Below are positions 53,603 to 63,440 of a stretch of DNA of 64,000 nucleotides, piece after piece. Within the stretch, counting starts at the first letter, position 1; every line of letters starts with the position of its first letter. Source of the stretch: Boseongicola sp. (GTDB lineage: Bacteria; Pseudomonadota; Alphaproteobacteria; Rhodobacterales; Rhodobacteraceae); the NCBI GenBank assembly GCA_014075275.1, contig CP046179.1, positions 1,621,932-1,685,931 of the forward strand, given 5' to 3'. The position numbers and the translations under genes were made by a program. Below the pieces are notes generated by a model that saw only the letters and a program-made list of their open reading frames with translations, searched no databases and was not told the origin of the DNA.

Positions 53603-54007
53603 ATGTCTGAGCCATTTTTATCGATCCGCGAAATGTGTGAAGTATTTGAGGTAACACCTCGTACTTTACGGTTTTACGAAGCCAAAGAACTACTCTTCCC
53701 AGTTCGAAAAGGCACAAAAAGGCTTTTTACAAGACGCGACCAGGCGAGGTTGAAACTAATCCTGCGAGGAAAGCGGTTCGGGTTCAGTCTTGAAGACATC
53801 CGCCAGCTTCTCGACCTTTACAATACTGACAGCCAGAACCTGACCCAGATGACCCGTGCATTCGAATTGGGACAAGAGCGTCTGGAAGACATGGAACGTC
53901 AGCGCGACGAATTGAACGTCGCCATTACCGAGCTGAAAGCACAGTTGTCCTGGGGCGAAAACCTGATCGCTTCGCTTCAGAACCCTTCGGCCGCAGCCGC
54001 CGAATAA
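53603..54007 (+). CDS. MerR-family regulator 2 (beta-oxidation)
   Basis: 134 aa, same family as MerR 1 (LSIREMCEVFEVTPRTLRFYEAKELLFPVRKGTKRLFTRRDQARLKLILRGKRFGFSLEDIRQLLDLY), with a long coiled coil and Ala-rich end. Next to acyl-CoA dehydrogenase in the same direction (36 bp gap). Probably controls the cluster through the palindromes seen at its promoter and before the thiolase and NTF2-like genes. Confidence 0.9.
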   Translation: MSEPFLSIREMCEVFEVTPRTLRFYEAKELLFPVRKGTKRLFTRRDQARLKLILRGKRFGFSLEDIRQLLDLYNTDSQNLTQMTRAFELGQERLEDMERQRDELNVAITELKAQLSWGENLIASLQNPSAAAAE

Positions 54008-54043
54008 ACTCTTTTTGCGGTCACAACCGATAAAGAGATCTAG

Positions 54044-55822
54044 ATGCCAACTTTTGCGCCGCCATTGCGGGATATGCAGTTTGTTCTGCACGAGCTTTTG
54101 CGCGTGTCAGAAGCGGGTATTCCCGGCTATCAGGATCTTGATCAAGCATTAACAAACGCGGTTCTGAGCGGAGCTGGAAAGATCGCATCGGAAGTCTTGC
54201 AACCACTGAATGCAGTCGGTGATTTCGAAGGATGCACCTTCGAAGATGGTGTGGTTAGAGCACCGACAGGTTTCAACGACGCCTACACGCAAATCTGCAA
54301 CGGGGGCTGGACTGGCCTAGATGGCGACCCAGCCTTCGGTGGCCAGGGCATGCCCTATCTAATGCAAACGGCCGTGGGCGAACTATTTTCAGCAGCGAAC
54401 ATGGCGTTTCAAATGTATCTTGGGCTGTCACACGGCGCCGCGTCAGCCATCGCCGCCCACGGAACTGACGAGCAAAAAGAGACATATCTTCATCGTCTTA
54501 ACTCAGGGCAATGGACAGGAACAATGAACCTGACCGAGCCACAATGCGGCACGGATTTAAGTCTCATCAAAACCCGTGCTCAGCCGCAAAATGACGGCAG
54601 CTATCAGATCACCGGACAGAAGATTTGGATTTCCTCTGGAGAGCACGACCTTTGCGAAAACATTGTTCATCTTGTTCTTGCCCGCCTGCCCGAATCGCCG
54701 AATGGCGTGAAGGGCATCTCGATGTTCGTGGTTCCGAAATTTCTACCTGATCCGGACAGAAATCTCGGCGAACGAAACTCTGTCACATGTGGTGGTCTGG
54801 AATCCAAAATGGGCATCCATGGCAACGCGACCTGCATAATGAACTACGAGGGCGCAACGGGCTGGCTAATCGGCAAAAAACACAAAGGCATGCGCGCAAT
54901 GTTCACAATGATGAACGAAGCGCGTCATTCGGTGGCTGTGCAGGGGTATGCGCAAAGCGAAGTTGCGTATCAGAACGCTATTGGATTTGCGCGCGACCGT
55001 CTTCAGGGTCGCGATGTAACCGGACCCCAAAACCCGGATGAACCAGCGGACCCTATCATCGTCCATCCTGATGTTCGTCGGAATTTGCTGGACCAAAAAG
55101 CCTTTATCGAAGCCGCCAGGGCACTTGCTTTTGGGGGGGCATTGCTCATCGACAGATCACAGCAACTTGGCGATGAGCACGCGCAATCTCTGGTTTCGCT
55201 CTTAATTCCTGTAATGAAAGGTTTTTTGACCGACAAAGGGTTCGAAAGTTGCGTGAACGCGCAGCAAACTTTTGGTGGCACTGGTTTCACTAGGGATGCG
55301 GGTATCGAGCAGTTTGTCCGCGATGCCAGAATAACCATGATTTACGAGGGTACAAATGGGGTTCAGTCGCTTGATCTGGTTGGACGAAAGTTGCCCATGG
55401 ACGGCGGTAAATCGATCTTAGCATTCTTTGATATTGTTAAGAGCTTTATCAAAGAGAATGAGACAGAAGAATCTTTGCGGACAGACTTCTTGGACCCACT
55501 GAAGTCAGCATCCAAGGACCTTCAGTCGGCGGCAATGTATTTCATGAACCATGCGCAAAAATCTCCTAACTCTGCTCTGGCCGGAAGTTACGATTTCATG
55601 CATTTGTTCGGTCACGTCGCATTGGGGTTGATGTGGGCCCGCATGGCCAAGGTGTCGCAAACGGCCTTAAGCAGTGGAACACAGGAACAGAGTTTCTATC
55701 AAGCAAAGTTAGAATCTGGCCGGTATTACATGGCGCGGCATCTTCCAGCGACGAAGTTACATTTGGCACGCATCAAGACCGGTGCGAATCCAGTGATGGC
55801 GCTGAAGGCATCAAGCTTCTAG
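54044..55822 (+). CDS. Acyl-CoA dehydrogenase (FadE/DmdC-like, long form)
   Basis: 592 aa, longer than classic acyl-CoA dehydrogenases because of a C-terminal extra domain. It has [50 protein letters not shown] and [43 protein letters not shown], the last with the catalytic Glu of the family. The form matches FadE-type and DmdC (methylmercaptopropionyl-CoA) enzymes of roseobacters; given neighbours, fatty-acid beta-oxidation is most likely. FAD enzyme, first step of the cycle. Confidence 0.9.
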   Translation: MPTFAPPLRDMQFVLHELLRVSEAGIPGYQDLDQALTNAVLSGAGKIASEVLQPLNAVGDFEGCTFEDGVVRAPTGFNDAYTQICNGGWTGLDGDPAFGGQGMPYLMQTAVGELFSAANMAFQMYLGLSHGAASAIAAHGTDEQKETYLHRLNSGQWTGTMNLTEPQCGTDLSLIKTRAQPQNDGSYQITGQKIWISSGEHDLCENIVHLVLARLPESPNGVKGISMFVVPKFLPDPDRNLGERNSVTCGGLESKMGIHGNATCIMNYEGATGWLIGKKHKGMRAMFTMMNEARHSVAVQGYAQSEVAYQNAIGFARDRLQGRDVTGPQNPDEPADPIIVHPDVRRNLLDQKAFIEAARALAFGGALLIDRSQQLGDEHAQSLVSLLIPVMKGFLTDKGFESCVNAQQTFGGTGFTRDAGIEQFVRDARITMIYEGTNGVQSLDLVGRKLPMDGGKSILAFFDIVKSFIKENETEESLRTDFLDPLKSASKDLQSAAMYFMNHAQKSPNSALAGSYDFMHLFGHVALGLMWARMAKVSQTALSSGTQEQSFYQAKLESGRYYMARHLPATKLHLARIKTGANPVMALKASSF

Positions 55823-55856
55823 GCTGCTGTTCGATGACCTACTGAAGAGTTCAAAC

Positions 55857-56069
55857 ATGCCCAAACGCCTACGCCTGACACGACGTTTTCCGGTTGCCAT
55901 GACCGAAGATGGTTTCCGAAGACTACGCAAGTTTGCAAACGAAGCTGGTCTGGATGAAGGCGAAGCTCTGAGTTTCTTGTTTGAAAATTTCAATTCTGTA
56001 ATGGACGAAGAAAAATTGGCTGCCCGGCTAAGGTTGTTCAACGCAGAGTTGGACGCGCGAAAACGATAG
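55857..56069 (+). CDS. Small ribbon-helix-helix-like protein, 70 aa
   Basis: Starts MPKRLRLTRRFPVAMTEDGFRRLRKFANEAGLDEGEALSFLF (shortened here) and ends in a Lys/Arg-rich helix. The strand (RRFPVAM) followed by two helices fits a ribbon-helix-helix DNA-binding fold. It lies 34 bp after the acyl-CoA dehydrogenase, in the same direction. I do not recognise a named family; it could be a small regulator of the cluster. Confidence 0.6.
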   Translation: MPKRLRLTRRFPVAMTEDGFRRLRKFANEAGLDEGEALSFLFENFNSVMDEEKLAARLRLFNAELDARKR

Positions 56070-56171
56070 CCGATTTTCTGAACGTCAATTTCGGTTCCAA
56101 AAGCGTGATTCATTGGAGTTGATGTTAAGTTTCAATAACTAAGCACGCGCAGATATTGCGCGGTAGCACAT

Positions 56172-56190
56172 ACCTTACGGCAGGTAAGTC
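56172..56190. promoter_or_regulatory. Possible MerR operator upstream of thiolase
   Basis: ACCTTACGGCAGGTAAGTC contains the inverted repeat CTTAC-N5-GTAAG about 130 bp before the thiolase start. Spacing and bases resemble the site at 57573-57588. Confidence 0.45.
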
Positions 56191-56319
56191 AAATTTGGCC
56201 GTAACGTCACCGGTTCACAAGTTCCTTACCGCGGTTAATTCTTAAGCAACAAGCATCCCAAGAAGTCGGTTCTCTAAAAACAGTACCGACGGCGGAACCG
56301 GAGTAGATCGGAGACGACA

Positions 56320-57531
56320 ATGCATGACGCATTCATCTATGACGCGATCCGGTCCCCAAGAGGGAAAGGTCGGCCAGACGGCAGCCTGCACGAAATCACG
56401 CCTGTAAAGCTGTCTGCCGATATGCTGAACGCGCTGAAAGTACGAAACGGGTTAAAAGGACATGCTGTTGAGGATGTGATCTGGGGCAACGCTACTCAGG
56501 TCAAAGAACAAGGCGGATGCCTTGCCCGCACTGCCGTTCTGGCCTCGTCCTTGGACGAAAGCATTCCTGGGTTATCGATCAACCGATTTTGCGCAAGTGG
56601 CTTGGAAGCTATAAACTTGGCGGCGAACCAGATAAAGGGCAGTGCTGGCGACGCCTACATTGCTGGTGGGGTTGAATGCATGAGCCGTGTGCCCATGATT
56701 TCCGACGGAGCGGCCATCGCCGTGGACCCTTCGGTGGCAATGAATACTTATTTTGTTCCTCAAGGCATCTCTGCCGACATTATAGCGACCCAATACGGGA
56801 TCGGCCGCAACGACGCCGATGTTTTCGCTGTCGAAAGTCAACGACGCGCGGCCATGGCGTGGAAAGAACAGCGGTTTACGCGTTCCATTGTTCCCATCAA
56901 AGATCAAAACGGCATCACAATTCTGGATCACGACGAATACATGCGTCCCGAAACGGACATGCAGACGCTAGGCGCATTGAGACCAAGTTTCAAGGAACAG
57001 GGAGAAGTGATGCCCGGTTTCGATGCAGTTGCGCTCTTAAAGTATCCCCATCTGGAAAAGATCGAGCACATCCATCACGCAGGCAATTCCTCCGGTATTG
57101 TCGATGGTGCCGCGGCAACACTCATTGGGTCGGCAACATTTGGCGAAATTGCCGACCTGAAACCTCGTGCGCGCATACTGGCAACCGCCAAGATTGGAAC
57201 CGATCCAACCATCATGTTGACAGGGCCAGTTCCTGTCACCGAGAAAATTCTTGCTGACACAGGAATGAATATCAAAGACATTGATCTGTTCGAAGTTAAC
57301 GAGGCGTTTTCGTCGGTTGTTCTAAGGTTTATGCAGGCGTTCGATGTTGAACATGATTACTTAAACGTGTGCGGTGGGGCGATCGCAATGGGCCACCCAT
57401 TGGGCGCGTCCGGCGCAATTATTGTTGGCACTCTTTTGGACGAATTAGAGCGACAAAACAAAGAGATAGGCCTTGCGACGCTATGTGTCGCTTCTGGTAT
57501 GGGCGCTGCCATCATTATCGAGCGGGTATGA
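56320..57531 (+). CDS. fadA: Acetyl-CoA C-acyltransferase (thiolase)
   Basis: 403 aa. Nucleophile Cys91 (SINRFCASGLEAI), His in GGAIAMGHPLGASGA and the second Cys in CVASGMGAA are all present. Degradative thiolase of beta-oxidation, fitting the nearby FadJ-type gene; a biosynthetic role is less likely. An NTF2-like gene follows after 115 bp. Confidence 0.94.
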   Translation: MHDAFIYDAIRSPRGKGRPDGSLHEITPVKLSADMLNALKVRNGLKGHAVEDVIWGNATQVKEQGGCLARTAVLASSLDESIPGLSINRFCASGLEAINLAANQIKGSAGDAYIAGGVECMSRVPMISDGAAIAVDPSVAMNTYFVPQGISADIIATQYGIGRNDADVFAVESQRRAAMAWKEQRFTRSIVPIKDQNGITILDHDEYMRPETDMQTLGALRPSFKEQGEVMPGFDAVALLKYPHLEKIEHIHHAGNSSGIVDGAAATLIGSATFGEIADLKPRARILATAKIGTDPTIMLTGPVPVTEKILADTGMNIKDIDLFEVNEAFSSVVLRFMQAFDVEHDYLNVCGGAIAMGHPLGASGAIIVGTLLDELERQNKEIGLATLCVASGMGAAIIIERV

Positions 57532-57572
57532 CGAATGGTTCTCGTATTTGAAAACTGTCCGCATTCGTGTAA

Positions 57573-57588
57573 GTTGACCTTACGTCAA
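57573..57588. promoter_or_regulatory. MerR-type operator upstream of NTF2-like gene / fadJ
   Basis: GTTGACCTTACGTCAA with arms TTGAC/GTCAA, 59 bp before the NTF2-like start. Similar half-sites (ACGTCAA) occur at 53534-53540. Confidence 0.5.
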
Positions 57589-57646
57589 ACAGGGTCGAAT
57601 ACCGTGGGAACCACTGCGGCCCGACAGGACGCTAAGGTGGACGAGA

Positions 57647-58090
57647 ATGGCCGAAGAACTAGAGTCGTTTTTTCAACGGCTGGCAGATTCGTTTCTGGGA
57701 GGCGACGAGGTATGGCTCGCCGCTGCCTACACTTACCCGCTTTCAATCTTTGCCGGTTCGACCATCAGAATAGAGCATTCTTCGGCGGCGCTGCTTACGA
57801 CTTTGGCAAAACGCCGAAGGGATGCCATAACATTCGGTGCCTCGATTATCAGATCTCAGATCGTCGACATCAAAGTCGTAAAGAGCCTAAATCTGGACGT
57901 GCATGTCCACTGGAATTTTGTCGCCGAAACGGGACGGGCAATTGCTCAGGATCGAATTCGGTTTTTGTGTCGAAGAACAGAATCAAACGACTTCATCATC
58001 GAAAGCGTGGAGTTTCTGGTGAACGGCATTGCAATGCTCAAAAAATTCCACAACGACGCCGACAACCAATCAGTTCGCCTAAAAACCTGA
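57647..58090 (+). CDS. NTF2-like/SnoaL-fold hypothetical protein
   Basis: 147 aa. The pattern of a long N-terminal helix, ADSFLGGDEVWLAAAYTYPLSIFAG, then alternating beta strands (VDIKVVKSLNLDVHVHWNFV, GRAIAQDRIRFLCRRTE, FIIESVEFLV) suggests a cone-shaped NTF2-like fold. No specific family recognised. It sits between thiolase and fadJ, so a role near acyl-CoA metabolism is possible. Confidence 0.6.
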   Translation: MAEELESFFQRLADSFLGGDEVWLAAAYTYPLSIFAGSTIRIEHSSAALLTTLAKRRRDAITFGASIIRSQIVDIKVVKSLNLDVHVHWNFVAETGRAIAQDRIRFLCRRTESNDFIIESVEFLVNGIAMLKKFHNDADNQSVRLKT

Positions 58091-58156
58091 GGCGCATCCT
58101 TAGCTCAGCCACCGCCATTTGTTGGAATTCACGTAAGCCCACATGGGGGTTCAATC

Positions 58157-60355
58157 ATGTCTGACTTTCGCCTCTTTATCGAAAGGGACGGCATTGCGGT
58201 CATCACATGGGACGTGCGGGACCGATCCATGAACATTCTTACCAAGCCAGCGTTCACCGACTTCGATCAGCTAATCGACGATGCCTTAGATAACGACAGT
58301 GTTCGTGGAATCATAATTACATCAGGAAAAGACTCGTTCGCCGGCGGTATAGATCTGAACATGCTCTCGGACATCGTCCGAAGCGCGGGCAAAGACCCCG
58401 CACCGGGGGTTTTGGCTTTCTTGATGAACGTCCACAGGGTCCTGCGCAAACTAGAACGCGCGGGGATGGACGATAAGAACAAGGGCGGCAAACCGGTAGT
58501 ATGCGCAATTCCCGGCCTTTGCGCCGGAATTGGTACCGAAATCGCATTGGCCTGCCACCATCGGATCATGTCTGACACTAAGTCCGCCAAGATTGGCCTG
58601 CCTGAAATTCGGGTGGGTTTATTCCCAGGAGCTGGCGGAACCACGCGTTACAGTCGACTGGTCGGAACTCTTGCTGCGGCTCCTGTACTACTCGAGGGCA
58701 AAATGCTGTCTCCGAGCAAGGCAAAAATGGCACAACTCATTGATAATGTTGTCGAACCCGAAGCTCTTTTGGACAGCGCCCGCAATTGGATAATGAGCGC
58801 AATCGACGACGATCTTGTAAAGCCCTGGGACAGAAAAGGGTGGAGAATGCCCGGTGGCGCGCCCTACCACCCCCAAGGGTTTATGACCTTCGTCGGTGCA
58901 AACGCGATGGTAAATGCAAGAACCAAGGGCGTTTATCCTGCAGCAAAGGCCATGCTGTCTGCCATTTATGAAGGGGCAATGGTGCCCTTTGACACCGCCC
59001 TTCGGATCGAGGCCCGCTGGTTCACTTCGGTACTCCTTGATCCTGTTTCATCAAACATGGTGCGTTCTCTATTCATCAACAAAGAAGTGCTGGAAAAAGG
59101 CGCAAATCGCCCGGATGTTACAGATCAATCAGTCCGGCGACTTGGCGTGGTTGGGGCGGGCATGATGGGGGCAGGTATCGCTCATGTTGCGGCACTTGCC
59201 GGGGTCGAAGTTGTTTTGGTGGATCGCACGGAAGACGCCGCCAATGACGGCAAGACTCACATTGATGGGATTATCGAGAAGTCCGTTGGCCGAAAATTTA
59301 TCACACAAGAAGAAAAAGCTGAGGTCCTGAAACGCATTGAGACCACGGCAAATTACCATCATCTCAAAGGATGCGATCTTGTTGTTGAAGCAGTTTTTGA
59401 AGACCCGGCAGTAAAGGCAGACGCAATTCAAAAGATCGGTTCGGTTGTTGGGCACGACTGCGTGGTCGCAACGAATACATCAACCTTGCCGATAAGCGAT
59501 CTTTCTCAGGCCATTGACGAGCCCCAGCGGTTTATCGGAATACACTTTTTTTCGCCAGTTCACAGGATGTCATTGGTCGAAGTCATCAAGGGCACTGACA
59601 CTGGCGATCTTGCAGTTGCCAAAGCTCTGGATTTCGTACGCCAGCTGCGCAAGACCCCAATAATTGTGGGCGATGCGCGGTTCTTTTATGCCAACCGGTG
59701 CATTCTAGCCTTTGGTAAGGAAGGCCTGCGCATGATCAATGAGGGGATCAAACCGGCATTGGTTGAGAATGCTGCCAGCCTTCTTGGATTTCCGGTTGGG
59801 CCGTTGCAATTGATTGACGAAACTTCAATCTCGCTGAACGCCACTATTGCACGCGCCAGCAGGGAGGTAATGGGGGATGGTTATCCCGATCAACCATCTG
59901 ACGAAGTTCTGTTTTTGTTAGAAGACAAAGGCCGCCTTGGTCGCAAGACGGGCGGCGGGTTTTACGACTATGACAAGTCCGGAAAACGCATTGGACTTTG
60001 GGCCGGTCTAACGAACAGTTTTCCTTTGAGCGATATACAGCCCAGCGTTCAAGAAGTGCAAAACCGCTTGATGATGATCCAGGCGCTTGAAGCGGTCCGG
60101 GCTTTCGAAAATGGCGTTCTCACAGACGTCCGTGAAGGCGACGTCGGTGCCATTCTGGGATGGGGCTTTGCGCCCTGGACCGGAGGCCCATTCTCTTGGC
60201 TCGACAGAATTGGGGCGGCTAAGGCAGTGGAAATCTGCCAAAGGCTTGAAACTGAACACGGTTCCAGATTTGCACCGCCCCAAGCCCTCTTGAATATGGC
60301 CAAGTCAGGAACGACCTTCTACAGTGAACATTCGAAAACGCCGACCGCTGCCTAG
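58157..60355 (+). CDS. fadJ: Fatty oxidation multifunctional protein (enoyl-CoA hydratase / 3-hydroxyacyl-CoA dehydrogenase)
   Basis: 732 aa. N-terminal crotonase domain (about 1-290) with SGKDSFAGGIDLNML, oxyanion-hole and catalytic Glu region GLPEIRVGLFPGAGGTTRYSRL. Then NAD-binding 3-hydroxyacyl-CoA dehydrogenase (VGAGMMGAGIAHVAALAGVEVVLVD) with HFFSPVHRMSLVEVI (catalytic His) and two C-terminal helical domains. It performs hydration and oxidation in beta-oxidation. Last gene of the cluster; a terminator hairpin follows. Confidence 0.95.
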   Translation: MSDFRLFIERDGIAVITWDVRDRSMNILTKPAFTDFDQLIDDALDNDSVRGIIITSGKDSFAGGIDLNMLSDIVRSAGKDPAPGVLAFLMNVHRVLRKLERAGMDDKNKGGKPVVCAIPGLCAGIGTEIALACHHRIMSDTKSAKIGLPEIRVGLFPGAGGTTRYSRLVGTLAAAPVLLEGKMLSPSKAKMAQLIDNVVEPEALLDSARNWIMSAIDDDLVKPWDRKGWRMPGGAPYHPQGFMTFVGANAMVNARTKGVYPAAKAMLSAIYEGAMVPFDTALRIEARWFTSVLLDPVSSNMVRSLFINKEVLEKGANRPDVTDQSVRRLGVVGAGMMGAGIAHVAALAGVEVVLVDRTEDAANDGKTHIDGIIEKSVGRKFITQEEKAEVLKRIETTANYHHLKGCDLVVEAVFEDPAVKADAIQKIGSVVGHDCVVATNTSTLPISDLSQAIDEPQRFIGIHFFSPVHRMSLVEVIKGTDTGDLAVAKALDFVRQLRKTPIIVGDARFFYANRCILAFGKEGLRMINEGIKPALVENAASLLGFPVGPLQLIDETSISLNATIARASREVMGDGYPDQPSDEVLFLLEDKGRLGRKTGGGFYDYDKSGKRIGLWAGLTNSFPLSDIQPSVQEVQNRLMMIQALEAVRAFENGVLTDVREGDVGAILGWGFAPWTGGPFSWLDRIGAAKAVEICQRLETEHGSRFAPPQALLNMAKSGTTFYSEHSKTPTAA

Positions 60356-60437
60356 CCTGTGAGCAACTAGCTTTTTCGTTCAAGTATTCTTCCACAGGGG
60401 ACAATTTCCCGTCAACGGGAGGCCAGAAATGAAACAA

Positions 60438-60455
60438 GCCGCCCAAACGGGCGGC
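60438..60455. terminator. Bidirectional terminator between fadJ and rpsD
   Basis: GCCGCCC-AAAC-GGGCGGC, followed by CTTCAATTT on the plus strand and by TTGTTTC on the minus strand. It lies 26 bp after the rpsD stop and 83 bp after the fadJ stop. Confidence 0.8.
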
Positions 60456-60480
60456 CTTCAATTTCCTGAAAACGCAAAGA

Positions 60481-61101
60481 TTAGTTCTGTGCGTAGTATT
60501 CGATGACCAGATTTGGTTCCATCATCACCGGATACGGCACATCGCCCAATCCCGGTGTGCGCACAAAGCTGGCGCTCATTTTCGAGTGATCGACATCCAG
60601 ATAGTCCGGCACATCGCGTTCTGCCAATTGAGCAGCTTCAAGAACCAGAGCCATCTGTTTGGAGCGATCGCGGACTTCGATCACGTCGCCCTCTTTGACG
60701 CGATAAGAAGGGATGTTAACCTTCTGGCCGTTCACTTTGACGTGGCCGTGGTTCACGAATTGACGTGCCGCAAAGATAGTTGGAACAAACTTAGCGCGAT
60801 AGACTACCGCGTCCAAACGGCGTTCGAGCAAGCCGATAAGGTTTTCGCCGGTGTCGCCCTTAACCCGAGCAGCCTCCGCGAAGATGCGTTTGAACTGTTT
60901 TTCAGTCAGGTCACCGTAGTAGCCTTTGAGTTTTTGCTTAGCGCGCAGCTGAAGACCGAAGTCGGACAACTTGCCTTTGCGGCGCTGTCCATGCTGGCCG
61001 GGGCCATATTCACGACGGTTAACTGGGGATTTCGGACGTCCCCAGATGTTTTCGCCCATCCGGCGGTCAATTTTGTATTTGGCAGACGTGCGTTTGGTCA
61101 C
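60481..61101 (-). CDS. rpsD: 30S ribosomal protein S4
   Basis: 206 aa, 16S rRNA assembly protein. It has [87 protein letters not shown] (S4 RNA-binding domain) and the family end [10 protein letters not shown]. Stand-alone rpsD is normal in this group. Confidence 0.98.
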   Translation of the reverse strand: MTKRTSAKYKIDRRMGENIWGRPKSPVNRREYGPGQHGQRRKGKLSDFGLQLRAKQKLKGYYGDLTEKQFKRIFAEAARVKGDTGENLIGLLERRLDAVVYRAKFVPTIFAARQFVNHGHVKVNGQKVNIPSYRVKEGDVIEVRDRSKQMALVLEAAQLAERDVPDYLDVDHSKMSASFVRTPGLGDVPYPVMMEPNLVIEYYAQN

Positions 61102-61231
61102 GGCTGATCTCCTTCTCAGAACGCCGCCAGGTAGCGGCTATGAAGGGCGTTGTCCTCTGGTTTAGGGTGCCCTTTGCAAAGCACTTTAACCTGACAGGGA
61201 TCCCCTCGCGGGGTCCACCAACACCAATGAA

Positions 61232-61255
61232 GCCCGGCCTATACGCAGACCGGGC
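61232..61255 (-). terminator. Hairpin after Hint-domain gene
   Basis: On the minus strand GCCCGG...CCGGGC with a 12-nt loop, 27 bp after the Hint gene stop, followed by a weak T-rich stretch. It may end that transcript. A second small hairpin (CCCC TCGC GGGG, 61202-61213) lies closer to rpsD. Confidence 0.5.
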
Positions 61256-61282
61256 AACACTGTCAATCATTGCGCGAAGAAT

Positions 61283-62347
61283 CTACCGCGACCGCGTGAT
61301 CAGCGCCGCCTCGGCTTGCCGCAGAACACGGCGCGACATGGGCCCGTATGCCGAGGTATCGTCGCGCAAAAACGGCATCACATCAAACATGCGCAGCAAC
61401 TGTTGTTCGTCCACACTTTCCAGATGCACCGCATCCGGGTGAAAACTTTCGGTCTCTAAACCATTTGCAATCAGTATATTATGACTTGGCAACATCAAGT
61501 GAATATAGGTGACCGACTTCGCCGAGAGGTCCCGTGTAACACGTGCGTCGTCAATCAGATCTCTGGCAGCAACCAAAACTTCGTGCTCGCCCCACAGGGC
61601 CATTGCCGCAGCCCCTCGAATGAGCATTCGATGGTCTGGCGACACAATCAGATCTCCGTTCGGGCGTCCTTCATCAATTGCGCCTTCACGGATACGCACA
61701 GGTCGCAAATCCGGCATCGCATGTAACCTTGCACCGGACACGTGGCGATCACCGACCCAGAGGATTTCTTCAACCCCGTTATCTTTGGTGACGACACGAT
61801 CTCCAGCCACTAGTTCTTCGACCAACTGCGGGCCGTCCGGAGTTTCCATACGTGTGCCTGGCGTGAAGCAGACAACCCCTTCTTGATCCTGACGCAGGTA
61901 GGAAAGTCGCGCTGGCGCTTCTATTTCCCGAGAAACCAAAAGCGGCTGACCTTTGGGCGGCATGGCACCAACAAACATTAGTAAGGGTCGCGCGATCTCT
62001 GGCATGTCGATCAACGTTGCCACCCAGCTTTGCGATCCATCAGTAATGGTAAACGACTGGTCTAGCGCGACGTCTTCTTCCAAAAATGGTGTGCGCACGC
62101 CTTCCTGAACTAAGGCCCGTCCGACCAACTTTCGCGCGCTCGCTGCCGCGTTGCGCCGCAACTTTTCGCTGCTTGTATCATTGACCGCGCCAAATCCTGT
62201 CGCCCCGTCAACACGCACGGTTTTACCCGACCACTGCCAGGAGCTTCCTTTGGCCAGTGCCGCCAGCGGCGACCCGGTAAACCCGTCAATTTCGGTTTGC
62301 GACCACGAAATGACATACGTGCCGTTTTGGCCCGTCATCACATTCAT
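61283..62347 (-). CDS. Hint (hedgehog/intein) domain protein
   Basis: 354 aa. N-terminal beta-rich region, then a Hint module from about residue 155: VVCFTPGTRMETPDGPQLVEELVAGDRVVT (the Cys before F-T-P-G-T is the usual nucleophile), a VSPDHRMLIRG block, and the end block YIHLMLPSHNILIANGLETESFHPD. Such Hint proteins are common and numerous in roseobacters; function is not known and no extein is seen. ATG at 62347 has GAGGCGGG upstream. Confidence 0.88.
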   Translation of the reverse strand: MNVMTGQNGTYVISWSQTEIDGFTGSPLAALAKGSSWQWSGKTVRVDGATGFGAVNDTSSEKLRRNAAASARKLVGRALVQEGVRTPFLEEDVALDQSFTITDGSQSWVATLIDMPEIARPLLMFVGAMPPKGQPLLVSREIEAPARLSYLRQDQEGVVCFTPGTRMETPDGPQLVEELVAGDRVVTKDNGVEEILWVGDRHVSGARLHAMPDLRPVRIREGAIDEGRPNGDLIVSPDHRMLIRGAAAMALWGEHEVLVAARDLIDDARVTRDLSAKSVTYIHLMLPSHNILIANGLETESFHPDAVHLESVDEQQLLRMFDVMPFLRDDTSAYGPMSRRVLRQAEAALITRSR

Positions 62348-62477
62348 TACTACCCGCCTCGATATTTTTATATCTTTTGCGGAAGGCTAACCGCCTTTGA
62401 TTCCAGCGAAAAGTGAATTTTTGTGAGCTTGGGGGAAAGTGAGTCTTTGCGGCAACGCACTTGCTATGCCGCTGGCC

Positions 62478-63440
62478 TTAGAAGCGAAACCTAATCTGAG
62501 CAGTTCCGGCAAATTGCCCTTCTGGTTGGGCTTCGAACTCTTTGCCCAGCCAGGTCAGCCCATAGAAGAAATCGACCCGCTTGCCGCCATAATGGACGCC
62601 GCCGCGAACACGCGTTCGAACAGGCGTCAGTTCATGGCCAAAACTCTCGGGTAAATAAATGCTGTCGAAAACCCGCGCGATGTCGGCACCGGCTACCAGG
62701 CTCAATCCCTTGGTTTCGGTCAGCCCAAACGATACCCGATGACCACTGACATTTGCGCGGGTCATCAAATCCCCACGCCCCCATTCACCAAGCGTCAGGT
62801 CGACACCAACTCGAAGCAAGTCTTCGCTACCAATCTGGACCTCGCCGAACGGACGTACATCAACATCGCCAAGACGCCAAACACGGGACACTTCCCCGCT
62901 CAGATCAATATGCATCTGATCGGGGATCTGAAAATTATCAAGGTCCGGAATAGTAAACCCTAGAAGTTCGTGAAGCTCGGTCTGAAAATCCAGCATTCCG
63001 GTTTGCGGACCAACGACCACAAGATCGCCCCCGACTCGCAAATCATATCCGGAACGTGCTGCGTAGGTGTGTACACCGAACGCCAGAACACCCGCATGGC
63101 GGCGATCACTGGCGACCGGTGACGACAAGGAAGCTGGTGTCAGAATATCTGTGCGAAAGCGATACTCCATCAGTTGGCCAAAGCCTGAAGGAGCGGACCC
63201 CGTCCAGTCTTGCCCGCGCAAGATCCCGTTCTGAATTGACGAGCTTTGCCAACGATCATGCCAATCGCCCATCGAGTCATTCGAAATTGCCAGAGACCAA
63301 CCAAGGGTTTTCCGCTCTTCCGCTTCGGCGCTGACGGCACCTAGAAGAAGCAAGCCGAAAGCAATAAAACTCTTTTGTTTTAGGATATTACCAGATGATG
63401 GCCAAAAGTCTAAGAGGCAAAGCCCCTCTGACCATTTCAT
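62478..63440 (-). CDS. LpxR-like lipid A deacylase / outer-membrane barrel (DUF2219)
   Basis: About 320 aa. Hydrophobic leader (FIAFGLLLLGAVSAEA), then LGWSLAISNDSMGDWHDRWQSSS and alternating beta strands ending in FAGTAQIRFRF (aromatic C-terminal residue, as for outer-membrane proteins). NDSM.D..DRWYT-like start and HxxxYA strand match DUF2219/LpxR. ATG at 63440 overlaps the stop of nrdJ (ATGA); this gives a long leader, so the true start could be slightly downstream. Confidence 0.7.
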   Translation of the reverse strand: MKWSEGLCLLDFWPSSGNILKQKSFIAFGLLLLGAVSAEAEERKTLGWSLAISNDSMGDWHDRWQSSSIQNGILRGQDWTGSAPSGFGQLMEYRFRTDILTPASLSSPVASDRRHAGVLAFGVHTYAARSGYDLRVGGDLVVVGPQTGMLDFQTELHELLGFTIPDLDNFQIPDQMHIDLSGEVSRVWRLGDVDVRPFGEVQIGSEDLLRVGVDLTLGEWGRGDLMTRANVSGHRVSFGLTETKGLSLVAGADIARVFDSIYLPESFGHELTPVRTRVRGGVHYGGKRVDFFYGLTWLGKEFEAQPEGQFAGTAQIRFRF

